Assembly (NCBI RefSeq): GCF_026625705.1
Contig: NZ_CP113059.1
Coordinates: 434,001 to 498,000, forward strand
Direction: 5' to 3'
Origin: Pedobacter sp. SL55
GTDB taxonomy: Bacteria; Bacteroidota; Bacteroidia; Sphingobacteriales; Sphingobacteriaceae
Length of the DNA stretch: 64,000 nucleotides
Within the stretch, counting starts at the first letter, position 1, and each line of letters begins with the position of its first letter. The position numbers were made by a program, and so were the translations under genes. This document shows positions 43,501 to 53,516 of the stretch, piece by piece. The notes beneath the pieces were generated by a model. It worked only from the letters and a program-made list of their open reading frames with translations, was not told the origin of the DNA and did not search any database.

Positions 43501-46152
43501 AGCGCTGATACTTGAACCATACTCTGGATAGCCTGCCAAAGCAACGTTGCTACCATCTTTTGTAAGGTTACCATTATTATTATCTATGTAAAGGTATTGA
43601 TTGATATTATCGTTAAATAAATTAGGCTTAGCAACCGCACCAATGGTAAACGCACCAAACTGTGGAGATGCATTATCGTGATTATAAAACGCAATACCTT
43701 TAGCATTTACCGAACCAGCAACTCCATTAAAAGTATTCCCTACAATGTTGGCCGAGTTAGGTAATTTCGTATTACTTGATGATGCTATGGTTTTGGTATT
43801 GATAGATAGGATTTGGAAATAATCGCTAGCATTTTTTACCGGGCTAAAAGTATTTCCTTCCACATCAATATTTTGAAAATTCTCTAAGCTCATTAACCAA
43901 TAATGATTTTGAACCTGGTTGTTTTTGAAAACAAATGGTTTATTGGCATTATTATTTTTAAATCTTACCAATGCAAAAGTTGGAAAACCACCTAGCAGGT
44001 AATTAAAATTGTTATCCTCTATCAAAGCACCCGTAAAAGAAGCATTTGGCTCAGAAAACTCTATACCACCCCCATTAAAAGTATTGTTTCTAAGCATACT
44101 TTGACCAGCAGTAGTTTGAAAACGGTTGGTTACATCGTGGTTAATGGCTGCCGTAATGTTGTTTTCTACCAAAACATTGTAGTTATCTACCGCTAAGGCA
44201 GCCCTAAAAGCAGCTACATTTGCTGGCGTTGGGTCTGGCGTATACAGAACCGTATTGTCTTGAAAAGTAATTAAACCCGATGGATTAGACGCATTGGCAA
44301 CTCCTGGAATGGTGCGCCCAGAAATATTAATACCCACCGCATTACGATCGGTATAACCAGCTGCACTACTAACCGCAGATCTAGTTGCCAAGATATTGTT
44401 TCCTATAATAGACAAGCCCGCTACATCTCCATGACTAATAATGGCTGACCAAATTTTAGTGAGGTCAACATCCATCGTTAAGTTTTTAATGGCAACATTT
44501 GGCGCTGCTACTTTAAAGAGTGCCGGTGTAACCGAACCAGAAGAAATAGCCACACCAGTATACTTAATTATCCTAGTTGCTTTATCTACACCGTCAATAG
44601 TTAACGACTTGTCTACAACTACCAATTCATCAAAAGTATGCGCCGATGGCTGAAGTGTATTTCCAGCACTTGCGTATTCTACCGCCAAATTAAGTGTGGC
44701 ATAATTTGTATTGTTGGTACTATTGAAAACATATTGCGCATCATTAAAGTAAGTGTTTGCAGCAAATTCATCCCTAGTATCTACCGTATTTGTAGAAAAG
44801 GTATTGTTCTCAACGATGATTGCACTAGAAAAAGGCGAATTACCCCTGTTGAAGTAATTACTTCCAGAAGCTACCTGATCAGCATCTCCATTGTTATTCT
44901 TCATGTAGTTTGATGAGTTACCGGCCTGCCTTTGAACACCTACGTCACAATTACTGATGGTATTGTTTTTTATCGTCATCCTTACGCCTTCGGCAACCAC
45001 CCCATAACCCTCTCCAATTGCATCTGGTTGCTCAAAACCAGAAATCGTATTTCCTTTTACTACCACGCCAGACGGCACATCAATATATCCAGCCGGATTT
45101 CCAGAAGTAAAAGACCTTCTAAAAATAGCAATGCCAGCTATATCTCGGCGCTCTAAAAGCGGGCCGCTGGTAATGTCATCAACTCTAGTAATCACATTAT
45201 CTTTCACAATAATACTGCCGTCGGCAGCTTCATCATCTATACCACTACCTGCTGGGTTTTTGATTTCGATACCATATCTTTTTGCGATGGTAATGTTATT
45301 GTTGGCAATGATATTTGGGCCGGCGCCACCTTTCATACCCAAAACACCAATAGCACTATCGCTACCAATTGAAGCAGCAATTAAGGTGTTATTAGAGATA
45401 TTTACGCCAGAAGAAGTTCCATCGTTTAAGTCAATACCGCAACAAGCGGTAAATAGCACATAGTTATTGGCAATAGTAACCCCAGCTTTGTAGTTATCCC
45501 AAATGGCAATACCTCTTGCAGATGCGCCTGGACCATTATTCTGTACCGCACAACCTGTTATGGCAACATTGGTAACATTTCCAGATACAAATATTCCTCC
45601 TCTACCGGTAGCACCTGTACAGTTTCCGTTTACCTGTAAATCTTGAAGAATTAAATTACTTGAGTTTGCTGGAGCAAAAAAACCCTCCATGCTATGACCA
45701 AGAATGGCAATGCCCAATATAGCAACATTGGTTCTCGCTCCACTTAACTGAATACCTCTTGAGCCAACACCGCCAGAAATAATGGTATGAGATGCTGCGA
45801 TAGGTACATCGGGCTCCAAATTCCCTTTAGCACCAGAACCTGCACCCTGTAGCGTAATGTTATCTTTAGCAATGGTAACATTTTCTGCGTAATTACCTGG
45901 GTCTATAAAAACGGTTTGCCCGCTAGCTGCAGCATCTACTCCAGCTTGTATGGTTTTTTTAGGATTACCCGAAGTACCGTTATTAGTGTCATCTCCCGAT
46001 GGAGACACATATATCTGCGCCATACTTGCAGAAGAGCACAACAGCAAAACAGCCAACAAAACTAACCGCATTTGTTTAGTAAACGCAGATTGCACTGCAA
46101 ATAACAGACTAACAAATAGCATAGGTAGTGCTTTGTGTAGAGTTTTTTTCAT
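40585..46152 (-). pseudogene. Very large T9SS-secreted parallel beta-helix protein, interrupted by two frameshifts
   Basis: The first segment (46152 to 43129, 1007 residues) has an export signal, possibly starting at an internal Met28 (46071), then IYVSPSGDDTNNGTSGNPKK, the usual entry of right-handed beta-helix proteins, and many NNTI/NNNI turns. It stops at NGT. A different frame between 43128 and about 43045 gives LSNATNKALIEIDAPNVTVK and NLELQIAQDVNAMIGIS. A third continues FTDNFNNLTVADNIFKGTKV to the end at 40585. Two single-base shifts thus split a protein of about 1850 residues. The end is a T9SS sorting domain (AYPNPVTNKLYVTVG ... IMKH). Probably a cell-surface or secreted polysaccharide-binding or adhesive protein. 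Sequencing error is possible for both shifts. Confidence 0.8.
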
Positions 46153-46176
46153 AACTGAATTTGGTTTTAAAGAACT

Positions 46177-46197
46177 TATACTCCAAAAAGGAGTATA
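46177..46197 (-). promoter_or_regulatory. Hairpin in the leader of the beta-helix gene
   Basis: TATACTCC and GGAGTATA flank loop AAAAA, 25 bp before the ATG at 46152. A minus-strand -7 box (TATGTTTG, 46317-46310) lies further upstream, which would place the hairpin in a leader of about 150 nt. It could be an operator or an RNA structure. Confidence 0.35.
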
Positions 46198-46779
46198 TAA
46201 ATATATAAACTTTTATAATAAAAAAGCAATAACTACGTTTTTATATCTTCTTAAAATTAATAGGTTAGCTAATATCCGTAAAATATATTACCATCATCAG
46301 CCCAGTATACAAACATATCTACATGGTATACAAAAGCCTTTCAAGGGTTTAGCAAATAAAAAACTAGATTTTTAGCTAGTGCAATATAGCTAGTCACAAT
46401 TAATTTGATATACCTAGATGTTGGTATTTAACGTGAGTTCGGGATAAGAAAATTATGCTATTTGCTAGCGATAGCGCTTCAAATCTTCGTTCAGCTAATT
46501 TTCGGTCTCTTATTTTTCGGGACGCACCAATAAGCCAAGGCACTTTCTTTGAAAGAAACCTGCGTAGCAAGCATGAAGACAATAAAAACAAAAAACTATA
46601 CTGAATAAATAAGCAACCGAGAGTTTTTGTTACTTTTTGCGGTCAAAAAGTAAGAGCCCAGCGGCGGCGAGCTTAAAAATACGTTCAATGCAAATTTCTC
46701 AAGAATTGTAAAGACACTTAACCCAAACTCACATTATTTATGTTTTCATAGCATAGGTTTTAAAATTAAGAACCAATGC

Positions 46780-46813
46780 TTTGTTAAGCGATAAAATTAA
46801 AGCCCTATATTTG
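46780..46813 (+). promoter_or_regulatory. Promoter of the P5C dehydrogenase gene
   Basis: TTTG (46780-46783) and TATATTTG (46806-46813) are separated by 22 bp. The start codon at 46832 follows closely, so the leader is very short. The rest of 46320-46779 has no supported gene. Confidence 0.55.
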
Positions 46814-46831
46814 CATCCTTAACTACTTATT

Positions 46832-48466
46832 ATGCTTAAAGGATTTTTTAATGTTCCCGCCCCAGTTAACGAGCCCATTTATGGTTATGCCCCTGGAAGT
46901 AAGGAAAGAGAACTACTAAAAGCGGCTTTAGCCGAAGGGAGATCTAAGGTAATTGATATCCCGATGTATATTGGAAATGAACAAGTTTTTACCGAAGACA
47001 AAGGTAAAGTTACCCCACCACACGACCATAAGCATTTATTGGCCACCTACAGTAAAGGCACCAAAACCCATGTAAGCCAAGCCATAGATGCTGCTTTAGC
47101 GGCAAAAGCAAACTGGGAAAGTTTAGCTTGGGAACAAAGAGCCGCAATTTTCTTAAAAGCTGCAGATCTTATTGCTGGCCCTTACAGATATAAACTAAAT
47201 GCGGCCACCATGCTTGGCCAAAGCAAAAACGCTTATCAAGCAGAAATTGACTCTGCTTGCGAGCTGATAGATTTTTTGCGTTTTAACGTGAGTTACATGA
47301 CGGAAATCTACAAGCAACAACCTCCTGTTTCTCCAAGAGGTAGCTGGAACAGAGTAGAGCAACGACCATTAGAAGGTTTTGTATTTGCACTAACGCCTTT
47401 CAACTTTACTGCAATTGCTGGAAACTTGCCTTCTTGCGTAGCCATGATGGGCAACGTAGTAGTTTGGAAACCTGCTGATACGCAAATTTATGCAGCAAAC
47501 GTAATTATGCAAATTTTTAAGGAGGCTGGCTTACCTAATGGCGTAATTAACTTAATTTATGGTAACGGACCAGATATTGGTGATGTCATATTCTCACATG
47601 CTGATTTTGCTGGCATCCATTTTACTGGCTCTACTGGCGTATTTCAAGATATATGGAAAACCATTGGAAACAATATACACAAGTACAAAACCTACCCTCG
47701 CATTGTTGGCGAAACTGGTGGTAAAGATTTTATCTTGGTGCACGGTTCTGCAGATGCGCAAGTTTCTAGCACAGCAATTTTAAGAGGGGCTTTTGAATAT
47801 CAAGGGCAAAAATGCTCGGCTGCTTCTAGGGTGTATATTGCCAAAAGCAAATGGGCAGAAATTAAAGAATTGTTGCTGAGAGATCTGGCAACTTTAAAAA
47901 TGGGTCCTACCGAAGATTTTAGCAATTTTATCAATGCCGTAATCGACGAAAAATCTTTTGATAAGTTGGCAAAATACATTGATCAAGCTAAAAAAGATAA
48001 AGGGGTAGAAATTATTGCTGGCGGAAACTACGACAAGAGCAAAGGTTATTTTATTGAACCTACGGTTTTAGTAGTTGACGACCCGAAATACACCACCATG
48101 AGCGAAGAACTTTTTGGACCTGTATTAACGGTATACATTTATGAGGATAAAGACTTTGATGAAACTTTGGAAATTATAGACAACACCTCTATTTATGCGC
48201 TAACTGGAGCTGTAATTGCTCAAGACCGTTACGCATTAGATAAAGCGACTACCCGTTTACGCAATGCTGCTGGTAATTTTTACATTAACGATAAATGTAC
48301 TGGTGCTGTGGTTGGCCAACAGCCTTTTGGCGGCGCCAGAGGTAGCGGTACTAACGATAAGGCTGGATCAATGATTAATTTATTACGTTGGGTTTCTCCT
48401 CGTACCATTAAAGAAACTTTCGATCCACCAAAAGATTACACTTATCCGTTTTTAGCAAACGACTAA
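46832..48466 (+). CDS. pruA: L-glutamate gamma-semialdehyde (1-pyrroline-5-carboxylate) dehydrogenase
   Basis: 544 residues, the length of single-function P5C dehydrogenases. Aldehyde dehydrogenase motifs: FALTPFNFTAIAGNLPSCVA, VVWKPAD, HFTGSTGVF, VGETGGKDFILVH with the catalytic glutamate and FEYQGQKCSAASR with the catalytic cysteine. It oxidises glutamate semialdehyde to glutamate with NAD in proline breakdown, in the cytoplasm. No proline dehydrogenase is next to it. Monocistronic with its own terminator. Confidence 0.95.
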   Translation: MLKGFFNVPAPVNEPIYGYAPGSKERELLKAALAEGRSKVIDIPMYIGNEQVFTEDKGKVTPPHDHKHLLATYSKGTKTHVSQAIDAALAAKANWESLAWEQRAAIFLKAADLIAGPYRYKLNAATMLGQSKNAYQAEIDSACELIDFLRFNVSYMTEIYKQQPPVSPRGSWNRVEQRPLEGFVFALTPFNFTAIAGNLPSCVAMMGNVVVWKPADTQIYAANVIMQIFKEAGLPNGVINLIYGNGPDIGDVIFSHADFAGIHFTGSTGVFQDIWKTIGNNIHKYKTYPRIVGETGGKDFILVHGSADAQVSSTAILRGAFEYQGQKCSAASRVYIAKSKWAEIKELLLRDLATLKMGPTEDFSNFINAVIDEKSFDKLAKYIDQAKKDKGVEIIAGGNYDKSKGYFIEPTVLVVDDPKYTTMSEELFGPVLTVYIYEDKDFDETLEIIDNTSIYALTGAVIAQDRYALDKATTRLRNAAGNFYINDKCTGAVVGQQPFGGARGSGTNDKAGSMINLLRWVSPRTIKETFDPPKDYTYPFLAND

Positions 48467-48488
48467 TTAGGATAGCTTAAATAAAGGA

Positions 48489-48513
48489 AGACGCCATAAC
48501 GGCGTCTTTTTTT
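48489..48513 (+). terminator. Intrinsic terminator of pruA
   Basis: AGACGCC (48489-48495) pairs with GGCGTCT (48501-48507), followed by a T run. A second hairpin (GAGGATGCC with GGCACCCTC, about 48526-48551) probably ends the opposing carbonic anhydrase transcript. Confidence 0.8.
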
Positions 48514-48581
48514 GCCATAAAAAAGAGGATGCCCAAACGCTAGGCACCCTCTTCAACATTATATACTACTAAACCAAACAA

Positions 48582-49237
48582 CTATGCAATATCCATTTTA
48601 AACAAAGGAGAAACATTTGCTGCGCTTGATGCACTAACTTTTAAATCTTTGATTAATCCGGTTTTTAAACTATAAACCCAAGCATGTACGGCCAATTCTT
48701 GTCCGTTAGCCCAAGCATTTTGTACAATCGAAGTTTACTCATTACGTTCTTAGCCCCATGAATAGCATTTAATTCTACCATTCTGTTAAATTTTTGCTGA
48801 GGGTCTTCAATAGCTGCAACTTCTTGCTCGTTGGCATGGTAAACATCCTTAATATTTCTTAGCCAGTTATCAATTAAACCAACCTGCTTATTGCCCATAG
48901 CCGCATTTACACCTCCGCAGCCATAATGGCCGCATACAATAACGTGCTTAACTTTCAACACATTTACCGAATAATCTAGCACACTTAACAAGCTCATATC
49001 GGTATGTGTTACCACGTTGGCAATGTTACGGTGTACAAAAATATCGCCAGGCATGGTATTGGTAATCTGGTTAGCTGGCACACGGCTATCAGAACAGCCA
49101 ATCCATAAAATTGGTGGGGTTTGACCTGCAGCCAGCTCATCAAAAAATGCGGGATCTACTTTTAATGTTTCAGCAACCCACGTTTTGTTCCCATCTAATA
49201 AACTTTCGTAAGTGATTTTATCTTGATATGATGACAT
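48582..49237 (-). pseudogene. Beta-carbonic anhydrase with a single-base frameshift near the C-terminus
   Basis: The frame from 49237 has all zinc and active-site residues: Cys48, Asp50 and Arg52 in CSDSR, His104 and Cys107 in CGHYGCGG. After NVMSK (about 48733) it runs into an aberrant tail ending at 48665. Adding one base there restores SIVQNAWANGQELAVHAWVY and KTGLIKDLKVSA, ending at 48582, the normal C-terminus (218 residues). The enzyme hydrates CO2 to bicarbonate. It is third in the SulP-CA-CA operon, 19 bp after its paralogue. The break may be a sequencing error. Confidence 0.82.
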
Positions 49238-49256
49238 ATTATTTTATCACAAAACG

Positions 49257-49892
49257 CTATAACCAGCTTACCACACCAGTTTCTACATTGTAGTTAGCAC
49301 CTACTATTTTAATTTTCCCATCTTTTTCCATTTGGCTTAAGGTGGTACTTTGCTTGCGAATATCTGCTATGGTTTGCTTTACATTGTGCACATTCAGCCT
49401 TTCCAACAAATCATCATTTTTAGAAGAACGTTCTTCTCCCTCTTTAATAATCTCCTCTATAATTGGATTAAAATGGTCTACTAAATGAGTAAGGTTGTCC
49501 ATTCCCATTCCTCTAATTGCAGCAGCATCTAGTCCACCTTTTAAAGCACCGCATTTAGAGTGCCCCAAAACAACAACCAGTTTAGAGCCAGCAACATTAC
49601 AACCAAATTCCATAGAGCCCAAAATATCTTGGTTTGCAAAATTTCCGGCTATTCTTACGCTAAAAATATCCCCTAAACCTTGGTCAAAAATCAACTCTGC
49701 AGAAGTACGACTGTCGATACAGCTCAATATCACGGCAAATGGCCATTGCCCAGCACGGGTGTCATTTACTTGTGCCAATAAATCTCTGTTGGCTTTCAAA
49801 TTTTGTACAAACCTATCATTACCTTCTTTTAGTATCTGTAGCGCTTTTTCAGGGGTAATAGTAGCCTGAGTTTCTGAGGTATGTGCTTTCAT
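49257..49892 (-). CDS. Beta-carbonic anhydrase
   Basis: 211 residues with Cys58, Asp60 and Arg62 in CIDSR and His111 and Cys114 in GHSKCGA, the zinc ligands and the Asp-Arg pair of beta-class enzymes. No signal peptide, so cytoplasmic. It interconverts CO2 and bicarbonate. It starts 9 bp after the SulP transporter gene, which strongly suggests that bicarbonate is the transporter's substrate. It is clearly diverged from the next carbonic anhydrase. Confidence 0.93.
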   Translation of the reverse strand: MKAHTSETQATITPEKALQILKEGNDRFVQNLKANRDLLAQVNDTRAGQWPFAVILSCIDSRTSAELIFDQGLGDIFSVRIAGNFANQDILGSMEFGCNVAGSKLVVVLGHSKCGALKGGLDAAAIRGMGMDNLTHLVDHFNPIIEEIIKEGEERSSKNDDLLERLNVHNVKQTIADIRKQSTTLSQMEKDGKIKIVGANYNVETGVVSWL

Positions 49893-49901
49893 TATCTTTT
49901 T

Positions 49902-51500
49902 TTAATTTTGTTCAACAATTTTTATATTAACTTTTGGTACCGAGTAACTTTTTTTGATATGCTCTAAGGTAACTATAATACCTTTGGTATAAGCATTATG
50001 CTTAAAATTATGAATTGCCTCTAACACATCTGGATCTATGTATCTAGAGCCCGAGCCATCAATAATTACATTCGTTTCATTAGGAATATCCATCAATAAC
50101 ACCTGAATAGAAGCTTTGTTTAAGAACGATACTTCTTCGGCAAGCTTAATGCGGATGTTCTTTTTGTTTCCTTCTTCTTGTACTCGGTAAAAGAAGGGGT
50201 TGCGCATATTGGTTCTTAATAGATAGAAAATAGATACAGCCATACCAATACCAACTCCTTTTAATAAATCTATGCCTACTACACCAACAATGGTAACCAC
50301 AAACGGTATAAACTGATCCCAACCTTTATGGTACATGTGCTTAAACAAGCCTATTCTTGCCAACTTATATCCGGTTACCAATAAAATAGCCGCCAAACAC
50401 GATAGTGGAATCATGTTAATTAATGAAGGAATAAACAGTAGCGATAATAGCAGCAATAAACCATGGGTAATTGCCGATACTTTTGTACGCCCCCCAGCAT
50501 TTACATTGGCCGAGCTACGCACAATTACTGCTGTCATAGGTAAGCCGCCCAACATACCGCTGGCAATGTTACCTACACCTTGCGCTAGTAACTCTCTATT
50601 GGTTGGCGATACTCTTTTCAAAGGATCGATTTTATCTACAGCCTCCAAGCTCAACAATGTTTCTAAACTCGCAACCACGGCAATAGTTACAGCCACTACC
50701 AACACTTTAGCATCGAAAATCATAGAAAAATCTGGCATGGTAAACAGGTTAAAAAATTCAGACGCACTGTTAACTTCCGGAATTTTAACCATTTGGCTTT
50801 CCTTTAAAGCGTTTGATGAACCATTGAACACAATTGCCCCAATGATACCAATAGCAACTACTACTAATGGAGCAGGCACTACATTTATTTTTTTAAATTT
50901 AGGCCATAATACAAGAAGCAATATAGAAACCGCACTAATTGCAATAGCAGCAATGCTGAAATGCTGAAATGCGTTACCCAACGCTGAGAAAGTATTTTCG
51001 CCATCCATTTGGAAGAAGCTCTCATCGCCAAAAAAATCGCTATCTACACCCAAAGCATGAGGCAGTTGCTTCATAATTAACAAGATACCTATACCTGCCA
51101 ACATACCCTCTATTACACTAGAAGGAAAGTAATTACCTATTGTACCGGCTTTGATTAATCCTAAAATAAGTTGGAAAACCCCTGCCAGAACTACTGCCAT
51201 CAAAAATACCTGATAGCTGCCCAAACTAGTAATAGCCGCCAATACAATGGTGGTTAAACCCGCCGCCGGACCACTAACACTTAACTGAGAACCACTAATA
51301 GAAGCTGTTACTACGCCTCCAATGATACCAGTAAGCAAACCTGCAAACAAAGGGGCGCCAGAAGCTAGCGCAATACCCAAACACAATGGCAATGCCACCA
51401 AAAACACTACAATACTTGCGGGCAAATCGGCTTTTAAGTTCCTTTTTTGCAAATATTTACCTAATCCGCCTCCCATTTGGGCCGAATTTGAATTTTTCAT
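49902..51500 (-). CDS. SulP-family anion transporter, probably for bicarbonate
   Basis: 532 residues. About 10-14 membrane segments, with the SulP signature region LPLCLGIALASGAPLFAGLL near the N-terminus and SGPAAGLTTIVLAAI after it. A STAS domain closes the protein (about 430-532, NEVTNVI-like region at VIIDGSGSRYIDPD). SulP proteins carry sulfate, bicarbonate or other anions. The two carbonic anhydrases directly downstream make a BicA-like bicarbonate/Na+ role most likely. Confidence 0.92.
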   Translation of the reverse strand: MKNSNSAQMGGGLGKYLQKRNLKADLPASIVVFLVALPLCLGIALASGAPLFAGLLTGIIGGVVTASISGSQLSVSGPAAGLTTIVLAAITSLGSYQVFLMAVVLAGVFQLILGLIKAGTIGNYFPSSVIEGMLAGIGILLIMKQLPHALGVDSDFFGDESFFQMDGENTFSALGNAFQHFSIAAIAISAVSILLLVLWPKFKKINVVPAPLVVVAIGIIGAIVFNGSSNALKESQMVKIPEVNSASEFFNLFTMPDFSMIFDAKVLVVAVTIAVVASLETLLSLEAVDKIDPLKRVSPTNRELLAQGVGNIASGMLGGLPMTAVIVRSSANVNAGGRTKVSAITHGLLLLLSLLFIPSLINMIPLSCLAAILLVTGYKLARIGLFKHMYHKGWDQFIPFVVTIVGVVGIDLLKGVGIGMAVSIFYLLRTNMRNPFFYRVQEEGNKKNIRIKLAEEVSFLNKASIQVLLMDIPNETNVIIDGSGSRYIDPDVLEAIHNFKHNAYTKGIIVTLEHIKKSYSVPKVNIKIVEQN

Positions 51501-51573
51501 AAAGAATTATATTAATTTCTAAGTTTATTATAGAATATGCTGCAAAAAGTATGGCAGCAAGCATGATATTAAC

Positions 51574-51912
51574 TTATGAAAAATTTGGGGGCGGTGTGGG
51601 CACCGAAGGGTGGTGTGGATCTACGTATCTCCGAGAATGTTCAATAAAACTATTCGGAACGCCGCAATCTAAATCGAAATATACATTGTTTAAATCGTAC
51701 TTCGGAAAAATCAGCTTATAATCTACAAACTTAGCCCCTGCCTTTCCTTTATCTTCCGAAGTATTCTCATTTTCCAATTGCATAATTACCGAAACCATAA
51801 ATTCATCATCGCAATGCGATAAAAATACAGGCGCACCAGAAATAATCATCTTTGATACAAAGATGCTCATGAACATGATCATGATGGTTAACCGATATTT
51901 CTTTAGATTCAT
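51574..51912 (-). CDS. Small membrane-anchored or exported protein of unknown function
   Basis: 112 residues. An N-terminal hydrophobic segment (about 8-30, LTIMIMFMSIFVSKMIISG) is followed by a short domain with two cysteines (HCDDEFMV, FDLDCGVPN) and a His/Pro-rich end (DPHHPSVPTPPPNF). I do not recognise a family. It is just upstream of the SulP operon on the same strand (73 bp). Confidence 0.6.
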   Translation of the reverse strand: MNLKKYRLTIMIMFMSIFVSKMIISGAPVFLSHCDDEFMVSVIMQLENENTSEDKGKAGAKFVDYKLIFPKYDLNNVYFDLDCGVPNSFIEHSRRYVDPHHPSVPTPPPNFS

Positions 51913-51983
51913 AAATTTCTAATGCAATTCTAATTCCGCTAATTTAGTCGCCAGAGCCTTTAAATCCAAAATAAATTAAGTAA

Positions 51984-51991
51984 TATATTTG
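51984..51991 (+). promoter_or_regulatory. Candidate -7 box for the porin gene
   Basis: TATATTTG matches TANNTTTG about 97 bp before the ATG at 52088. No good -33 element is seen. Confidence 0.35.
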
Positions 51992-52087
51992 TAATATAAG
52001 GATATTGTACCGGTCAATTCAAAATATTTAGGCAATTTCGACCCTTTAATTAATTTTAACCCACTAAAGCATAAACCGTTAAAACAA

Positions 52088-53323
52088 ATGAGAAATTATT
52101 TAGTTTTCTTATTCTACTTATTACCTTTTGCTGCATTAGGACAAAACAATAATGCACCTTCTTCTTATGACCCGCACGATATTAAAATAACCGGCTACCT
52201 GCAAACGCAGTTTCAAGTGGCACAATCTCCAGGCATTAACTCATGGTCGGGCGGAGATTTTAGCGAAAATTCTGCTAGCCGCTTCATGTTACGTCGAGGC
52301 CGTTTAAAAGTAGACAGGGTTGATAAATTTTCGTCTATCGTTTTCCAACTCGATGGTACGCAAGATGGTGTTAGAATTATGGATGCTTTTATACAGTTCT
52401 ATAGTCCAGAAAACAGATCTTTAAAATTTACGGCAGGCCTATTCAACAGGCCGTTTGGCTATTCAATAGCTTATTCTTCGGGCTATCGCGATTTTCCAGA
52501 AAGGGCTCGTGTTTTTCAAACCTTAATGCCTAGAGAAAGAGATTTAGGCGCAATGATTTCATATAAGCCTAACAAAATTGTTCCATTTATTGTAGCTGAT
52601 TTGGCGGTAGTAAACGGAAGTGGCTTAAATGCAAAAGACTACGATTCAAATAAAGACATCATTGGAAACTTCAATTTTCATTTTGATAGCCTAGCCAATA
52701 AAAAGCTACAACTTGGCTTTGGCGCCTCTATTTATAAAGGAACGGTTAGAAGCAATACCACCACCGTTTTTAAACCTTTGAACAATGGCTTTTCTAACTC
52801 AACTGATGCGGCTAACGAAGGCTATAACTTTAGAAGAGATTATTATGGGGCAAACCTTCAGGTTGGATACAAAAACACCTTTGGAGAAACTACCTTTAAA
52901 ACAGAATACATTGAAGGCACACAGCCGGGCGTAGCCGCAACGGCAAGTCTTTCGGGTTTAGCGGCCAGCACAAGTTTTGCAACACAACCTACCGGAAATC
53001 TGTATCTGCGTAATTTTAACGGCTATTTCTTTTGGCTAACCCAACAAATTGCCAACAGTAAATTAACTGCCATAGTAGGTTACGATGTTTATGATCCAAA
53101 TACGGATGTTGATGAGGCCGAAATTGGAAAAACAGGAAATAACACCACTGCAGGCGATATTAAGTTTAGCACTTTAGGTTATGGATTAACCTATGCATTA
53201 AACGGCCGTTTAAAACTTACCATTTACAATGAACATGTAAAAAATGATGGCACGGCTTTGCCAGACTACCAAAACGATATTAAAGATAACGTATTTACTA
53301 CTCGCTTGCAGTACAGATGGTAG
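52088..53323 (+). CDS. Phosphate/anion-selective porin (OprP/OprO-like)
   Basis: 411 residues. A signal peptide (about 1-19) is followed by DIKITGYLQTQFQVAQSPG and RFMLRRGRLKVDRVDKFSSI, the usual start of this porin class, then alternating strands and a final aromatic strand TTRLQYRW. It forms an outer membrane channel for anions. It is divergent from the SulP-carbonic anhydrase operon, so it may be the outer membrane entry for the same anion. Confidence 0.9.
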   Translation: MRNYLVFLFYLLPFAALGQNNNAPSSYDPHDIKITGYLQTQFQVAQSPGINSWSGGDFSENSASRFMLRRGRLKVDRVDKFSSIVFQLDGTQDGVRIMDAFIQFYSPENRSLKFTAGLFNRPFGYSIAYSSGYRDFPERARVFQTLMPRERDLGAMISYKPNKIVPFIVADLAVVNGSGLNAKDYDSNKDIIGNFNFHFDSLANKKLQLGFGASIYKGTVRSNTTTVFKPLNNGFSNSTDAANEGYNFRRDYYGANLQVGYKNTFGETTFKTEYIEGTQPGVAATASLSGLAASTSFATQPTGNLYLRNFNGYFFWLTQQIANSKLTAIVGYDVYDPNTDVDEAEIGKTGNNTTAGDIKFSTLGYGLTYALNGRLKLTIYNEHVKNDGTALPDYQNDIKDNVFTTRLQYRW

Positions 53324-53415
53324 GATGATTGACGAAGTGCGATTGGCGCAAATTTGAAAATTAATTGTTTAATTGCTGAATTGTGCTATTGTTGCTAACT
53401 TGTTTAGCCAATTTC

Positions 53416-53511
53416 TTTCGGACTTTCGGACTTTCGGACTTTCGGACTTTCGGACTTTCGGACTTTCGGACTTTCGGACTGAACCAATGAACCAATGAAC
53501 CAATGAACCAA
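53416..53511 (+). repeat. Two adjacent 8-bp tandem arrays ending at the carboxylase start codon
   Basis: Eight TTTCGGAC units (53416-53479) are followed directly by four TGAACCAA units (53480-53511). The ATG of the carboxylase gene is at 53517. Copy-number change by slippage would change the distance between promoter and start codon. Confidence 0.9.
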
Positions 53512-53516
53512 AACGT

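Noticed and set aside
46400..46591. 63-residue minus-strand ORF
   Set aside because: It lies in AT-rich intergenic DNA with no start signal or family similarity. No gene is called between 46320 and 46780.
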